A stretch of DNA of 64,000 bases from CAVXZE01 sp964615365 (GCA_964615365.1 CAZTOU010000001.1:62001-126000), one strand, 5' to 3'. Positions 32,854-41,983 are shown, counted from the first letter of the stretch. Numbers and translations: made by a program. The notes: generated from the sequence alone by a model not told the origin.

Positions 32854-34251
32854 ATGACGGCGACTTTCGAGGGATGGCTCGGCGAGTTCTGGCGCGCGCT
32901 GGGCGGCGAGGAGGCGCGGACCCGGGGTGTTTCGCTCTCCGGGCCGCGCCACATGCTGCCGTCCGCCTACGACGTGACCGGGCTCTCGGTGGGCAGTCTC
33001 GCCGCTGCCGCGCTCGCCGTGGCGGAGCTGCACGGGCTGCGACGCGGGGAGGCGACTCCCGCCGTCGGGCTGGGGAGCGAAGAGGCCGCGCTGGCCTTCC
33101 GCTCTGAGCTCTACCAGAAGCCGCTCGGCTGGACACTGCCCCCGGTGTGGGACCGGGTGGCGGGCGTCTACCGAACCCGCGAGGGGTTCATTCGCCTGCA
33201 CACCAACTACGCGCATCACCGGGACGCCGCGCTGCGGGTGTTGGAAACGGAAGCCGATCGTGACGCGGTCGCGGCGGCGGTCGCCCATTGGTCCGGGGAG
33301 GATCTGGAAGCCGCGGTGGTTCGGGCGGGCGGCTGTGCAGCGGCGATGCGGAGTCACGAGGAGTGGCGTGCGCATCCGCAGGGTGCGGCGATCGTCCAAC
33401 AGCCCCTGGTAGGTCGCCAGCCGTCCGCGAGTGGCATGGGGACACCCGGCTGGGCGGCTGCAGCGCCCAGTGACCGTCCCCTGTCGGGCATTCGCGTGCT
33501 CGACCTCACGCGCGTGATCGCCGGACCTCTGGGGACACGATGGCTCGCGGCGTACGGCGCCCTGGTGTTGCGACTCGATCCGCCGGGGTTCGAGGAGATG
33601 GGCGCACTGATTCCGGAGACGACGGTCGGCAAACGGCGCGCCCGCCTCGACCTGCGCATGCCTGCCGGGCGCGCTCTCTTCGAGCGCCTGCTCGGCGATG
33701 CCGACGTGCTCGTGCACGGCTACCGCACCGACGCACTCGCGCGGCTGGGGTACGATTGCAAGCGACTGCGTGCCGATCATCCCGAGCTGATCGTCACCCA
33801 GCACAACGCCTACGGCTTCCAGGGCCCCTGGCGCGATCGACGCGGGTTCGACAGCCTGGTGCAGATGTCCTGCGGCATCGCGGCGCGCGGCATGGAGGTC
33901 TACGCAAGCGATACCCCACGGCCCCTGCCCGCACAGGCGCTCGATCACGCCACCGGCTATCTGTTGGCTGCTGCGACCTGTCGGGCCCTCTCCGAACGCC
34001 TTCTGCACGGCTGCGTGACCTACAGCCGTCTCTCACTGGCGCGCACCGCGCACGCCTTGATTTCGCACGGCGACGCCGGCGGCGCGGATACACCGGAGCC
34101 CGCCGCGGATCTGGTGGCCCGCCATCTCGAGCGTGCCGACAGCGACCTCGGACCCCTGCGTCGCGTGCGGCTGCCCGGACGCGTCGACGGCGTTCCGGCG
34201 GGCTACGCGGTCCCCGCGGGCTCGCTCGGCAGCCACCCCGCGAGCTTCTGA
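32854..34251 (+). CDS. CaiB/BaiF-family CoA-transferase (family III)
   Basis: 465 aa. The second half begins GIRVLDLTRVIAGPLGTRWL, the classic start of a family III CoA-transferase, and continues KRRARLDLRMPAGRALF, GPWRDRRGFDSLVQMSCGIA (with the likely catalytic Asp in GFDSLVQ). The first 200 residues (GFIRLHTNYAHHRDAAL, AAAMRSHEEW) look like the usual C-terminal region of the same family, so the domain order appears swapped, or the protein is a two-half fusion. Divergent from the HTH-citrate synthase, whose operator it probably shares; both act on CoA esters. Confidence 0.82.
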   Translation: MTATFEGWLGEFWRALGGEEARTRGVSLSGPRHMLPSAYDVTGLSVGSLAAAALAVAELHGLRRGEATPAVGLGSEEAALAFRSELYQKPLGWTLPPVWDRVAGVYRTREGFIRLHTNYAHHRDAALRVLETEADRDAVAAAVAHWSGEDLEAAVVRAGGCAAAMRSHEEWRAHPQGAAIVQQPLVGRQPSASGMGTPGWAAAAPSDRPLSGIRVLDLTRVIAGPLGTRWLAAYGALVLRLDPPGFEEMGALIPETTVGKRRARLDLRMPAGRALFERLLGDADVLVHGYRTDALARLGYDCKRLRADHPELIVTQHNAYGFQGPWRDRRGFDSLVQMSCGIAARGMEVYASDTPRPLPAQALDHATGYLLAAATCRALSERLLHGCVTYSRLSLARTAHALISHGDAGGADTPEPAADLVARHLERADSDLGPLRRVRLPGRVDGVPAGYAVPAGSLGSHPASF

Positions 34252-34404
34252 GCTCTCGCCGCAGTCGAAAAACGTAAACAACGGCGGGAGTTTCGAGAAT
34301 GCGTCCGGGAGACCGGGCCGGCGAGGCCTACAATTGACCTAACATCGATCTCGCGGCCCTGGTGGGTGTCCTGTCCCACCGTGGAATCGGAAGGAGGAGA
34401 GAAG

Positions 34405-35886
34405 ATTTCGAATCAAGCCTACGACGTGGTCGTGATCGGCAGCGGCCCCGGAGGCCTCTCCGCCGCCACGCTATTGCAGAAGCGCGGCCTGGACTGCCTG
34501 CTCATCGAGAAGAACAACCTGCTCGGCGGCAAGATGATCAGCATCGAGAAGGATGGCTACGCCTACGATCTCTTCCCGCACGGCCAGGTCCCGATGCGCG
34601 GCTCGGCCTTCGAGGACATCTTCGCGGAGCTGGGCGTCTCCGACGAGTTCGTTCCCGCCCTCGAGCCCGACGATCCTCGGGACGTCATCACCCTGCTCTA
34701 CCGCCGGGGCGATCGCAGCGAGTACAACCGGGTCACTCAGGGCCAGGCCATGGCCGATCCCGAGCCCTTCTTCAAGCTCTGGGATCTCGAGGAAGGTCAG
34801 AAGCAAGCAGCCGTCAAGGTGATGACCGAGATGGCCACGATGTCCGACGAGGAGATCGGGAAGCTCGACGGCATCACCATGGAAGAGTGGCTGGCGGAGC
34901 GGGAGGTCCCCGGCCCCCTCTACAACTACCTGGGCTTCCACGCCAACGCATCACTGGCTGAACCGCTCGACCTGGTCGCGGCTTCCGAGCAGATCCTGAT
35001 CATGAAGCAGATGATGCTCCAGGGGGGCGGTGGCCAGTACAAGGGCGGCTTCGGCGGTCTCACCGAGGTGATGGTGCGCGAGTTCGAGAAGAACGGCGGC
35101 ACCCTGATCAAGGGCTGCAGGGTCGACGCGATCCGCATCGAGGATGGGGCCGTCACCGGCGTCACGACGCCCGAGGGAGCCTTCAGCGCGCCAGTGGTCG
35201 TGAGTTCCGCGGGCATCCAGCCCACCATTCTCAAGCTCTGCGGTCCCGAGCACTTCGACAAGAGCTACCTGAACTACATCTGGGGTCTGGTCCCGGGATG
35301 GGCCTTTACCTCCATCCGCTACTTCCTGAGAGAGCCGGTGATGAAGACGGCGATGTACGTGATGTACTCCGACGATTCCTGGCTCGACACCGCGCGCTTC
35401 GAGAAGATCAAGAAAGGCGAGATCCCCGAAGAGGTGATCCTCTTCATGGTGAACCACAACTTCTACGACGAGAACGCGGCACCTCCTGGAAAGCAGGTGC
35501 TGGTGAGCGGAACCGTCTGCTCCTCCAACCCCGAGGCCGAGGAGATCGAGGGGCTCTGGGAGAGGATGGACGCGCAGATGCGGGAGTTCTTCCCCGAGAT
35601 CTGGGAGGCCTGCGAGCGTCGCGAGTACAACGGCCCCCGGGAAATCGCCGAGCTCACGCGGGACTCCGTCATCCAGGGGCAAGGCGGCGAGTGCGTGGGG
35701 CTGGCACAGATCGTGGGCCAGTGCGGCTCCATGAAGCCGGACTCCAAGACGCCCATCAACGGTCTGTACATCGCCGGGGCGGATGCGGGCGCCAGGGGGA
35801 TGGGTACCCATCAGTCGGCCCTCTCCGGTACGGCGGTGGCGCGCATGGTGCAGCACTACCTGCGCGGGCGTGCCAAGATGCGCTAG
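34405..35886 (+). CDS. FAD/NAD(P)-dependent oxidoreductase (phytoene desaturase-like)
   Basis: 493 aa from the proposed start. VVVIGSGPGGLSAATLL is the FAD-binding motif at the very N-terminus, with CLLIEKNNLLGGK following; the C-terminal FAD-contacting block is NGLYIAGADAGARGMGTH. COG1233-type, related to carotenoid desaturases and the two genes at 52390-55793. AGGAGG (34392-34397) is 7 nt before an ATT codon at 34405, and ATT gives (M)SNQAYDVVV, exactly where homologous proteins begin; the alternatives GTG 34366 or 34381 add unrelated residues and have no ribosome site. Substrate unknown. Confidence 0.85.
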   Translation: MSNQAYDVVVIGSGPGGLSAATLLQKRGLDCLLIEKNNLLGGKMISIEKDGYAYDLFPHGQVPMRGSAFEDIFAELGVSDEFVPALEPDDPRDVITLLYRRGDRSEYNRVTQGQAMADPEPFFKLWDLEEGQKQAAVKVMTEMATMSDEEIGKLDGITMEEWLAEREVPGPLYNYLGFHANASLAEPLDLVAASEQILIMKQMMLQGGGGQYKGGFGGLTEVMVREFEKNGGTLIKGCRVDAIRIEDGAVTGVTTPEGAFSAPVVVSSAGIQPTILKLCGPEHFDKSYLNYIWGLVPGWAFTSIRYFLREPVMKTAMYVMYSDDSWLDTARFEKIKKGEIPEEVILFMVNHNFYDENAAPPGKQVLVSGTVCSSNPEAEEIEGLWERMDAQMREFFPEIWEACERREYNGPREIAELTRDSVIQGQGGECVGLAQIVGQCGSMKPDSKTPINGLYIAGADAGARGMGTHQSALSGTAVARMVQHYLRGRAKMR

Positions 35887-36094
35887 CTCGCCCGGGCCAG
35901 TACCCGAGAAGACCGACTTCGACCTGGCGGGCTCGAAGCGCCGACCTGCTGACGATCTCGAAGACGTGGACCGTTGCTGTCAGAGGCGGGGGATTGGGGG
36001 AGCTGCGTGGGGCTGGGTCGTCGGGAATGCCCGCCGAGGCGGTCGCTGCTGCAACGCCTCCGCTTCAGAATGTGAAACGCAGCAGTGCGAGAAC

Positions 36095-36772
36095 TCACAG
36101 CGATATGGCGAAATCCCAACCCATTTCAATCGCCAGCCAATGCGGAAGAAGCATTATTGACCGAGAGAAATCCAAGCCTGCGTTTTCGATGTGATCCCTT
36201 ATTGCCATTGAAAATGGATATGTCGCCGTCCCAACGGACGTGAGCACTATCGGAGCGTCTTCTGTCGATTCCGGATCGTTTATTGCGCAGCAGGACAGGG
36301 GATGCGAACAGACGAAGTGCGTTCGACACACGAGTGGTCTGACGGGATATGCGCTGCATGCGCCATCCACCAGCAGCGGGCAGCAATGGTCGTAGTTGGA
36401 AAGATCCGTCCGCTCGTCGATGTTGGCCGACGGATAGCTGCCCTCCCTGGAATTCTCCCATTCATGCCATTGTTGCGTTCGCATCCGAAGGTGGTCTATC
36501 TGGTGCACTGACGATTCCCGCTTGACATATTGTGCCAAGGTGTGGGCCTCTGCAATGTTCGTAAGGATGTGAAACCGGCAACAGTGACAACAGCCCAGTT
36601 TACAGCTTGGAATGATGCCATCTTCGCTACGCAGCCGATCCATTCCGTATGCAGTCGCTTCATCCACTGACGAATACACGCCGTTGACGAATTTCTCCTG
36701 CGGTGTAATTGGGAGATCGGCTCCGGATGTTTCAGGGTCCATACCGACACTGCTATTCCCAATCAAGTTCAT
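36095..36772 (-). CDS. YkgJ family cysteine-cluster protein
   Basis: 225 aa from ATG 36772, which has GGGAGAG just upstream. Cysteine pattern CKLGCCHCCRFHI near residue 65 and CPLLVDGACSAYPVRPLVCRTHF with later CSHPLSCC is the metal-binding YkgJ/UPF0153 signature (Zn or Fe-S). The gene is visibly less GC-rich and has different codon habits from its neighbours, and a decayed transposase lies about 2 kb away, so it may have been acquired horizontally. Function of the family unknown. 208 bp with nothing recognisable separate it from the FAD gene; 169 bp from the repeat protein. Confidence 0.82.
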   Translation of the reverse strand: MNLIGNSSVGMDPETSGADLPITPQEKFVNGVYSSVDEATAYGMDRLRSEDGIIPSCKLGCCHCCRFHILTNIAEAHTLAQYVKRESSVHQIDHLRMRTQQWHEWENSREGSYPSANIDERTDLSNYDHCCPLLVDGACSAYPVRPLVCRTHFVCSHPLSCCAINDPESTEDAPIVLTSVGTATYPFSMAIRDHIENAGLDFSRSIMLLPHWLAIEMGWDFAISL

Positions 36773-36941
36773 CACTCTCCCTTTCTTCGACCGGGACTTC
36801 AGGCACACACAAGGCTGCACGTCTTCAGGGTTTACCTTGTCGACCGCACATCAGTCTGGTCGTCGGGCGTCGGCCGCCACAGAGCACTTCGGAATCCATA
36901 TGACATCGTCCGGAGGGTTACCACAACCCTCGAGTTCACTG

Positions 36942-38636
36942 TCACGCAGGCTCGCGATCCACCCCGTCACCGGTTCGCTGAGCGAGCCGCTCGGCGGCAG
37001 CGGAGCGAACTGACTCCTCCGGGTCGCGCTCGCAGATCTTGGCCAGCAGGATGTCGTCTCGCAGCCGGGAGACCGCGGCCCTGCGTACCTGGGCGTCCTC
37101 GTCCCACTGGGCCCGGTTCGCGAGCAGTCCCGGATCGGCGAGCCCCTCCACGGCCGTGAGGCGGACGCTCCAGTTCTCGTCGTTCTTGGCGCGGTTGGCC
37201 AGCACGGTCTGATCCTCGAGCCGCTGCAGGGCGGCCTTGCGCACCTGCCAGGCCTTGTCCCACTTGGCCCGGTTGGCGAGCAGCGCCGCGTCGTCGACGC
37301 GCTGGATGGCCGCTTCGCGCACCTGCCAGGCGTCATCGTTGCGAGCGTGCTCGCGCAGCTCCTCGCCATCTCGTAGTCTCTCGACGGCGGCCTGACGAAC
37401 CCGCCAGTCCGGATCGATGCGCGCGATGGCGCACAGCCGCTCCTGGTTCGTGACCTTGACTGCGGCCGCCCGGCGCACGCGCGGATCTTCATCGGAGAGC
37501 GCGATCGCGGCCATGCGCGTACGATCCTTCAGCCGGCGCACCGCCAGGGCGCGTACGTCCCCGTAGTGGGCGTGCTCGGCCACATCGGCGAGGAGCCCAC
37601 GGCCCCGGATGCGCTGGAGCGCCAGCCGACGCACACCGGAATCCGGGTCGTTCTTGGCGATCTCGGCCAGCAGGTTGCGATCGCCAATGTGCCGAACGGC
37701 TTCGGCGCGAACATCGGCATCGACGCCATCGGTGGCGACCCGGGCCAGCAGGCTCGGCTCCGAGACCCGGTGGATTGCCGCCAGCCGCAGCTCCGGCTCC
37801 GGGTCCCGCGCCGCAACCTCGGCCAGCAAGGGCTCGTCGAAGAGGTTGCGCAGGGCGGCCGCCCGCACCTCCGCATCTTCCTCGCTCCTTACGATGCGGC
37901 CGAGCGCCTCCTGGTCGGTCATGCGCGCGACCGCGCGCGCGCGCAGGTCGCTGGACGCTTCGTGGAGCACGACCTCGGCCAACGAGGCCTGGTCGTGTAA
38001 CCGCTTGACCGCGACGCGGCGCACGAGGGGATCGCTCGCGCTCTCGGCGATCTCGGTCAGGATCGGCTGGTCCGTGAGCCGCTTCACTGCCGCCTTTGCG
38101 ACCACGGCATCGCTGGCAGACAGGGCAACCTCCTTCAGGAGAGCCGGCTCCCGGATGCGCTCGAGGGCGTGACGCGCCACGGAGCGATCGACGGCGCCCC
38201 GAGCCACGGCGGCGAGGTCATGTTCCGCGTCGAGCTTGCGCGCCGCCATCTGGGCCACCCGCACGTCGTGGGAGGACAGGGCCAGCGAGACCAGCAGCTC
38301 GGGCGACCGCAGCCTCTTGACGGCACGCTGGCGCACCCCCTCGTCCTGGGCGGTCCGGGCGAGTTCGGCCAGGGCCTTCGGGTCGGACAGGCGATCGACG
38401 GCCGCCTTGCGCACGCGGGCCAGGGGAGCCTGGCTGGCCGCTCGCAGCAGGGTGTCCTCATCGAGCTTGGCCAGGGCGGCCAGCGCCTCTTGGACACTGT
38501 GGCCCGCAAGCGCGGCGTGTGTTGCTTCGGTGCCGGGCGGCGTAGCCGACGCCTCCCGGGCGTCGGGGGAAGGCAGCGACTCGCCCGTCGCGGCCGGGGG
38601 TCTGCGCTGCGGCTTCAACCAGTCGAGGAGTCCCAT
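36942..38636 (-). CDS. HEAT/LRV tandem-repeat protein
   Basis: 564 aa. After a 70-residue linker rich in Pro and Ala, roughly twenty repeats of 23-24 residues run to the C-terminus, each of the form xxLLAxIAxxDPDxxVRRxAxxRL (for example NDPDSGVRRLALQRI and RIDPDWRVRQAAVERL). The pattern lies between HEAT and leucine-rich-repeat-variant types and predicts a long alpha solenoid that binds a protein or nucleic acid. No signal peptide. Start ATG 38636 (MGLLDWLKPQ) is preceded by GAGG. No operon partner. Confidence 0.85.
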   Translation of the reverse strand: MGLLDWLKPQRRPPAATGESLPSPDAREASATPPGTEATHAALAGHSVQEALAALAKLDEDTLLRAASQAPLARVRKAAVDRLSDPKALAELARTAQDEGVRQRAVKRLRSPELLVSLALSSHDVRVAQMAARKLDAEHDLAAVARGAVDRSVARHALERIREPALLKEVALSASDAVVAKAAVKRLTDQPILTEIAESASDPLVRRVAVKRLHDQASLAEVVLHEASSDLRARAVARMTDQEALGRIVRSEEDAEVRAAALRNLFDEPLLAEVAARDPEPELRLAAIHRVSEPSLLARVATDGVDADVRAEAVRHIGDRNLLAEIAKNDPDSGVRRLALQRIRGRGLLADVAEHAHYGDVRALAVRRLKDRTRMAAIALSDEDPRVRRAAAVKVTNQERLCAIARIDPDWRVRQAAVERLRDGEELREHARNDDAWQVREAAIQRVDDAALLANRAKWDKAWQVRKAALQRLEDQTVLANRAKNDENWSVRLTAVEGLADPGLLANRAQWDEDAQVRRAAVSRLRDDILLAKICERDPEESVRSAAAERLAQRTGDGVDREPA

Positions 38637-38887
38637 GGGCCCCGTCGAGCCTAGCGTTGCCGTGACCCCCGGGCACGGGCTCCCGACTTCCTGACATACC
38701 ATGAAACTTGGAGTTACGCCGGGCTGGCTCGGTTCGAGGAAGCGCACCGCGCATATGTCGCGTTCTTGCAGCGGTGCGGTGCGTCCTGCGACCAGGAGCT
38801 GTGGGTCCCGAGAATCTGATGTTCCCGCAATCACGGCAACTTATCGAGACCCTTCCCGAGCAGCGGGATGCCGCGGCCAGGCTGCGG

Positions 38888-39719
38888 CATTCGTTCGTGA
38901 AGCCGAGCACGGTCATCTCCTGGCAGCGCAAGCGCTTTCGCGACCATTGGACGCGGCTGAGCCGATCGGGTACACCCGGCCGGCAACCTATCGCCCAGGA
39001 GATCCGCGATCTCATCCGCAAGATGTCGCGAGCCAATCCTTCTCTGGGGATCGCCACGCATCCAGAGCGAGCTCCGCAAGCTGGGCATCGATGTCGCCAA
39101 GTCCACGGTCGAGAAGTACCGGGACCGTCCACGCAAGCCGCCTTCGCCTACCTGGCGGGCTTTCCTCGCCAACCACACCAAGGAGCTGGTGTCGCTGGAC
39201 TTCTTCACGGTGTCAACGGTTCGCTTCCATGTGCTGTTCGTATTGATCATCCTGGCCCATGATCGACGCAGGGTCGTGCACTTCCGCATCACCGAACACC
39301 CCACCGCGCGCTGGGCAGCTCAGCAGGTTGTAGAGGCTTTCCCGTGGGACACAGCGCCGCGGTTTCTTCTCCGGGACCGAGATGGAATCTACGGCGCCGA
39401 TTTCGGCGGGCGGGTGAAGTCAATGAGCATCGAGGAGGTAGTCATCGCGGCGAGAAGTCCGTGGCAGTCCCCTTACGTCGAGCGGATGATCGGCAGCATT
39501 CGTCGCGAGTGCCTCGAGAACGTTGTGGTGCTCAGCGAGCGGCATCTGCGGCGGATCCTCAAGGACTACTTCTCCCACTATCACCGCTGGCGCTGTCACC
39601 AGTCCCTGGAGATGGACTGTCCTGAGCCCCGGACTGTGCAGCCGCCGGAGGTCGGCGAGGTCGTTGAGGTCCGCGAGGCCGGCGGCCTGTATCGGCACTA
39701 CGAGCGGGTAGCCGCCTGA
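38888..39719 (+). pseudogene. Decayed integrase-core transposase
   Basis: Homologous to rve/DDE transposases of the IS3/IS481 sort. The 5' end is missing (coding resembles the family only from VKPSTVISWQRKRF onward), and a one-base shift at 39038-39045 (ATCCTTCTCTGGGG) moves the frame; downstream WGSPRIQSELRKLG continues the protein. The core is otherwise good: SLDFFTVSTV (first Asp), LRDRDGIYG (second Asp), ERMIGSIRRECLE (Glu), QSLEMDCPEPR at the end. No terminal inverted repeats or target duplication were found. It marks an old insertion next to truncated genes. Confidence 0.8.
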
Positions 39720-39948
39720 GCCGCGACCGACCGAGACGCAGCCTTTGCCTTCGACGCGCAAGCGCGGGGTGGCGAAGATCGCGCCGGCGGCAGGGAATCC
39801 CCGGGCGACGGCAAAGGGCGACCGCGCCATCGGTTGCTGGCCAAGCAGAGCGGTAACCCAAGACCGCGGATTCTCTTCTGCTCGCTCATCTTCCTTCGCC
39901 TCGAGGCCTGAACCTCACCGGAGCGACTTTTCGGGAGGGACAACCATT

Positions 39949-40050
39949 CGGGAGTTCATCGGTACCCCCGGTTTTGCGCACTACTGGGAGAGGCATAGAC
40001 ATCGCTTCAGCCTGTCCTACCAAGAGCTTATCGAGCGGCTTCGTCCCTAG
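39949..40050 (+). pseudogene. Short remnant of a C-terminal coding region
   Basis: About 33 codons (REFIGTPGFAHYWERHRHR...) end at TAG 40050 and look like the tail of a small cytoplasmic protein, without an upstream body. The interval 39720-39948, between this and the transposase remnant, shows no other gene. Confidence 0.35.
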
Positions 40051-40208
40051 TAGGCTTCTGCCACCTCGGCTTCAAAACCCTGAATGGGGCGGGTGATTCC
40101 ACCCCGGCTACGCCGTGTCGCGTCGGATGGCGCTGACCTCATCGACCCGCCAGGACCATATGGACTCCCAAGCCACGGGGGTCCATACTGCCGCAAACAG
40201 GCAGGACT

Positions 40209-40325
40209 GTGTCGCGTCTAAAGCGCCTCATCCACGAGATCCACCGGCGCTCGCTCTGGCAGGTGCTGGGGATCTACCTCGGCGGAGCCTGGGTCACCCT
40301 CCAGGGAATCGAGGCCCTCGCCAAA
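40209..40325 (+). pseudogene. N-terminal remnant of a kinase/TPR-type membrane protein
   Basis: GTG 40209 opens about 39 codons, RLKRLIHEIHRRSLWQVLG then IYLGGAWVTLQGIEALA, matching the usual N-terminus of large membrane-anchored TPR or Ser/Thr kinase-like proteins; the match ends near 40325 and frame continues only as low-complexity sequence. The rest of the protein is lost, and the ferritin-like gene starts 43 bp later. Confidence 0.5.
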
Positions 40326-40368
40326 GCCAACTCCAGTGTCATCTCCTTTATCTCACGGGAGAACCGAG

Positions 40369-41067
40369 ATGATCGGCGTCATTCAAACACGAGACATCAT
40401 CGCTCACCCACTCGTGACCGCTCATTGCTTCGGATGGCCGCTCTTCTTTAGGGCGCTGATTGCCGGCCGGCGCAAGACCTTCCTCTCGCTCCTGGCGGAG
40501 AGCGCTGCACCGCGGTCTCCCACGGTCGAGGTTCCCGAACTCCTCGGGCGCTGTCTCGACCTGGAATCTCGGGCGCGCCGGATCTACGAATTGCTGGCGG
40601 CTCGGTTCAGCCATCGTGCGCCGGTGAAGCGATTCTTCGAGACCCTTGCCCAGCAGGAGCAGGAGCAGGAGCACTTCGAGTTGCTCGCGCTGTGCGGGCA
40701 GCTGGCCAGCCGGGAGGGCTGGTTGGAGGAGCACTTCGCCCCTTGGCGAGATGCGGTGCCTCAGCTTGAGCGGCAGATGGATGATCTAGAAGAATCGCTG
40801 GATGATCTCGATCAGCTCGTCGACGCACTGCGTCTGGTGATCCGGGTCGAGGGGTCGGAGATCAATCAGGTCTTCCGCGGCGTCGTCTCCGCAACCGATT
40901 CGCAATTCGTCAGAACTCTCCAGGCATTCCGGACCGCTGAGGCAAAGCACATCGCCTACGCCTGTGACCAGATCCCGAAGTTGGAGCCCGACCTGGCCGG
41001 CGAGTGCAGATGCCTGAGGGGCTCCCATTCGAGCGATGCCGGCGCGAAGGCGAGCTCGGACAAGTAG
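40369..41067 (+). CDS. Ferritin-like/rubrerythrin-related protein
   Basis: 232 aa from ATG 40369. After a 40-residue start (TRDIIAHPLVTAHCFGWPLF), two helical stretches contain glutamates spaced for a diiron site: LDLESRARRIYELLA and ETLAQQEQEQEHFELLA, then ALRLVIRVEGSEINQVF and FRTAEAKHIAYACD. The E-(x)n-ExxH pattern fits ferritin-like superfamily members; the exact iron ligands need alignment. No signal peptide. Follows a truncated-gene scar without a strong ribosome site. Oxidative stress or iron handling is plausible. Confidence 0.6.
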   Translation: MIGVIQTRDIIAHPLVTAHCFGWPLFFRALIAGRRKTFLSLLAESAAPRSPTVEVPELLGRCLDLESRARRIYELLAARFSHRAPVKRFFETLAQQEQEQEHFELLALCGQLASREGWLEEHFAPWRDAVPQLERQMDDLEESLDDLDQLVDALRLVIRVEGSEINQVFRGVVSATDSQFVRTLQAFRTAEAKHIAYACDQIPKLEPDLAGECRCLRGSHSSDAGAKASSDK

Positions 41068-41335
41068 GCTGTGCCCCGCCGGAACTCGTTTCTTTCCAGA
41101 ACCGTCGAGCCGTTGGCCGCTCCCGCTCGGACCCGCATCTCCGACCTCGGTGCTCGACTGCTTACCTCGGGCGCGATCCTGCATTCGGGGTGGCGCGTCC
41201 GTGGCAAGTCAATCCAAAGGGAGCTGTCGGAGTTACTTGCGAACCTCGAAAATACGGACACAGTGCGGACACGAAATTCCGCACTTCGCGATTCTGCCGA
41301 GGCGCGCCTGTAAGTTCTCATTTCTAAAGGGATTT

Positions 41336-41411
41336 TGGAGCCGACGGGCGGACTCGAACCGCCGACCTGCTGATTACGAATCAGCTGCTCTACCAGCTGA
41401 GCTACGTCGGC
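41336..41411 (-). tRNA. tRNA-Thr (anticodon CGT)
   Basis: On the minus strand, GCCGACG (5' acceptor) pairs with CGTCGGC; the D arm is GCTCAGCTGGTAGAGC, the anticodon stem-loop CTGA-TTCGTAA-TCAG with anticodon CGT reading ACG, and the T arm GGCGG-TTCGAGT-CCGCC. Discriminator T is followed by an encoded CCA (41338-41336). 76 nt, all stems complete. The 41068-41335 interval next to it shows no gene. Confidence 0.95.
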
Positions 41412-41553
41412 TCGGCTCCGGTCGGAGACTGCGGGCGAGGGCAAGTTAGCCTCGGCGTCGGGGGCACGCCATCGGGCCAGGGGCTGCGCCAGCTTCCCAT
41501 TTGACCTCGGGTTCCGAGGACGCGTAGCATGGTGGGGCGCCGCGCCGGCCACC

Positions 41554-41580
41554 CCACCCGGTTGGGGGGGCCCCGGGTGG
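41554..41580. other. Stem-loop upstream of the 41599 gene
   Basis: CCACCCGG (41554-41561) and CCGGGTGG (41573-41580) are exact reverse complements around an 11-base, G-rich loop. It lies 18 bp before GTG 41599, so it would fold in the 5' UTR close to the ribosome site; it could lower translation, or simply reflect the GC-rich composition. Confidence 0.35.
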
Positions 41581-41598
41581 CGCGGGAGGGCTGATGCC

Positions 41599-41949
41599 GT
41601 GCCGACTCTGCCGCTGATCGATCTGATGATCCTGGTTGCGTGGACGAGCTTGACCGTGGCGGTGGTCCAGAAGGCAGTCTGGATGGCCCTGGCTACCCGG
41701 GCGACGATCTTCGGGATGACCCCCTACGACTTCGTGCTGGTGGCGGGAGTCTCTCTGCTCTTCGCGCTGGCACTGGCAGCCCGAGTCTGGGTGAAGGCCA
41801 ACGAGGCGCGGCTGATGCGCTCTCAGCGAGCGCCAGGGCCACTCGACGAGGTGCTGCCCGACTTCCCGGACCCGCGAGGGAAGGAGACCACGCCCACTGA
41901 GGAGACCCCCAGCGGCGGGGAGACTCCGGATCGGGTGGCGACGGGGTAG
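41599..41949 (+). CDS. Hypothetical two-helix membrane protein
   Basis: 116 aa. Two membrane helices (LIDLMILVAWTSLTVAVVQK and FVLVAGVSLLFALALAARVW) at residues 6-25 and 46-65 are followed by a Pro/Glu/Thr-rich soluble tail. GTG 41599 behind CGGGAGGG. No homologue known to me. Upstream of, but separated by 310 bp from, the aminotransferase gene; a small antisense open frame lies in between. Confidence 0.6.
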   Translation: MPTLPLIDLMILVAWTSLTVAVVQKAVWMALATRATIFGMTPYDFVLVAGVSLLFALALAARVWVKANEARLMRSQRAPGPLDEVLPDFPDPRGKETTPTEETPSGGETPDRVATG

Positions 41950-41983
41950 ACCGCGCTCGCGAGCTGGCGAGAAGGGTGGGTGA

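Noticed and set aside
31450..34008. An 852-codon minus-strand frame running through both the citrate synthase-like and CoA-transferase genes.
   Set aside because: It crosses two divergent, well-supported genes in the wrong frame; translation is Arg-rich without domains.
36942..38636. DNA-level tandem repeats or a CRISPR array in the repeat protein gene.
   Set aside because: The periodicity is in the protein (69-72 bp units with much variation); no identical direct repeats with unique spacers.
38700..39760. An intact insertion sequence.
   Set aside because: The transposase is truncated and frameshifted; no inverted repeats or target duplication could be seen at either side.
41340..41450. A short plus-strand frame across the tRNA.
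   Set aside because: The tRNA-Thr cloverleaf on the minus strand is complete and explains the sequence.
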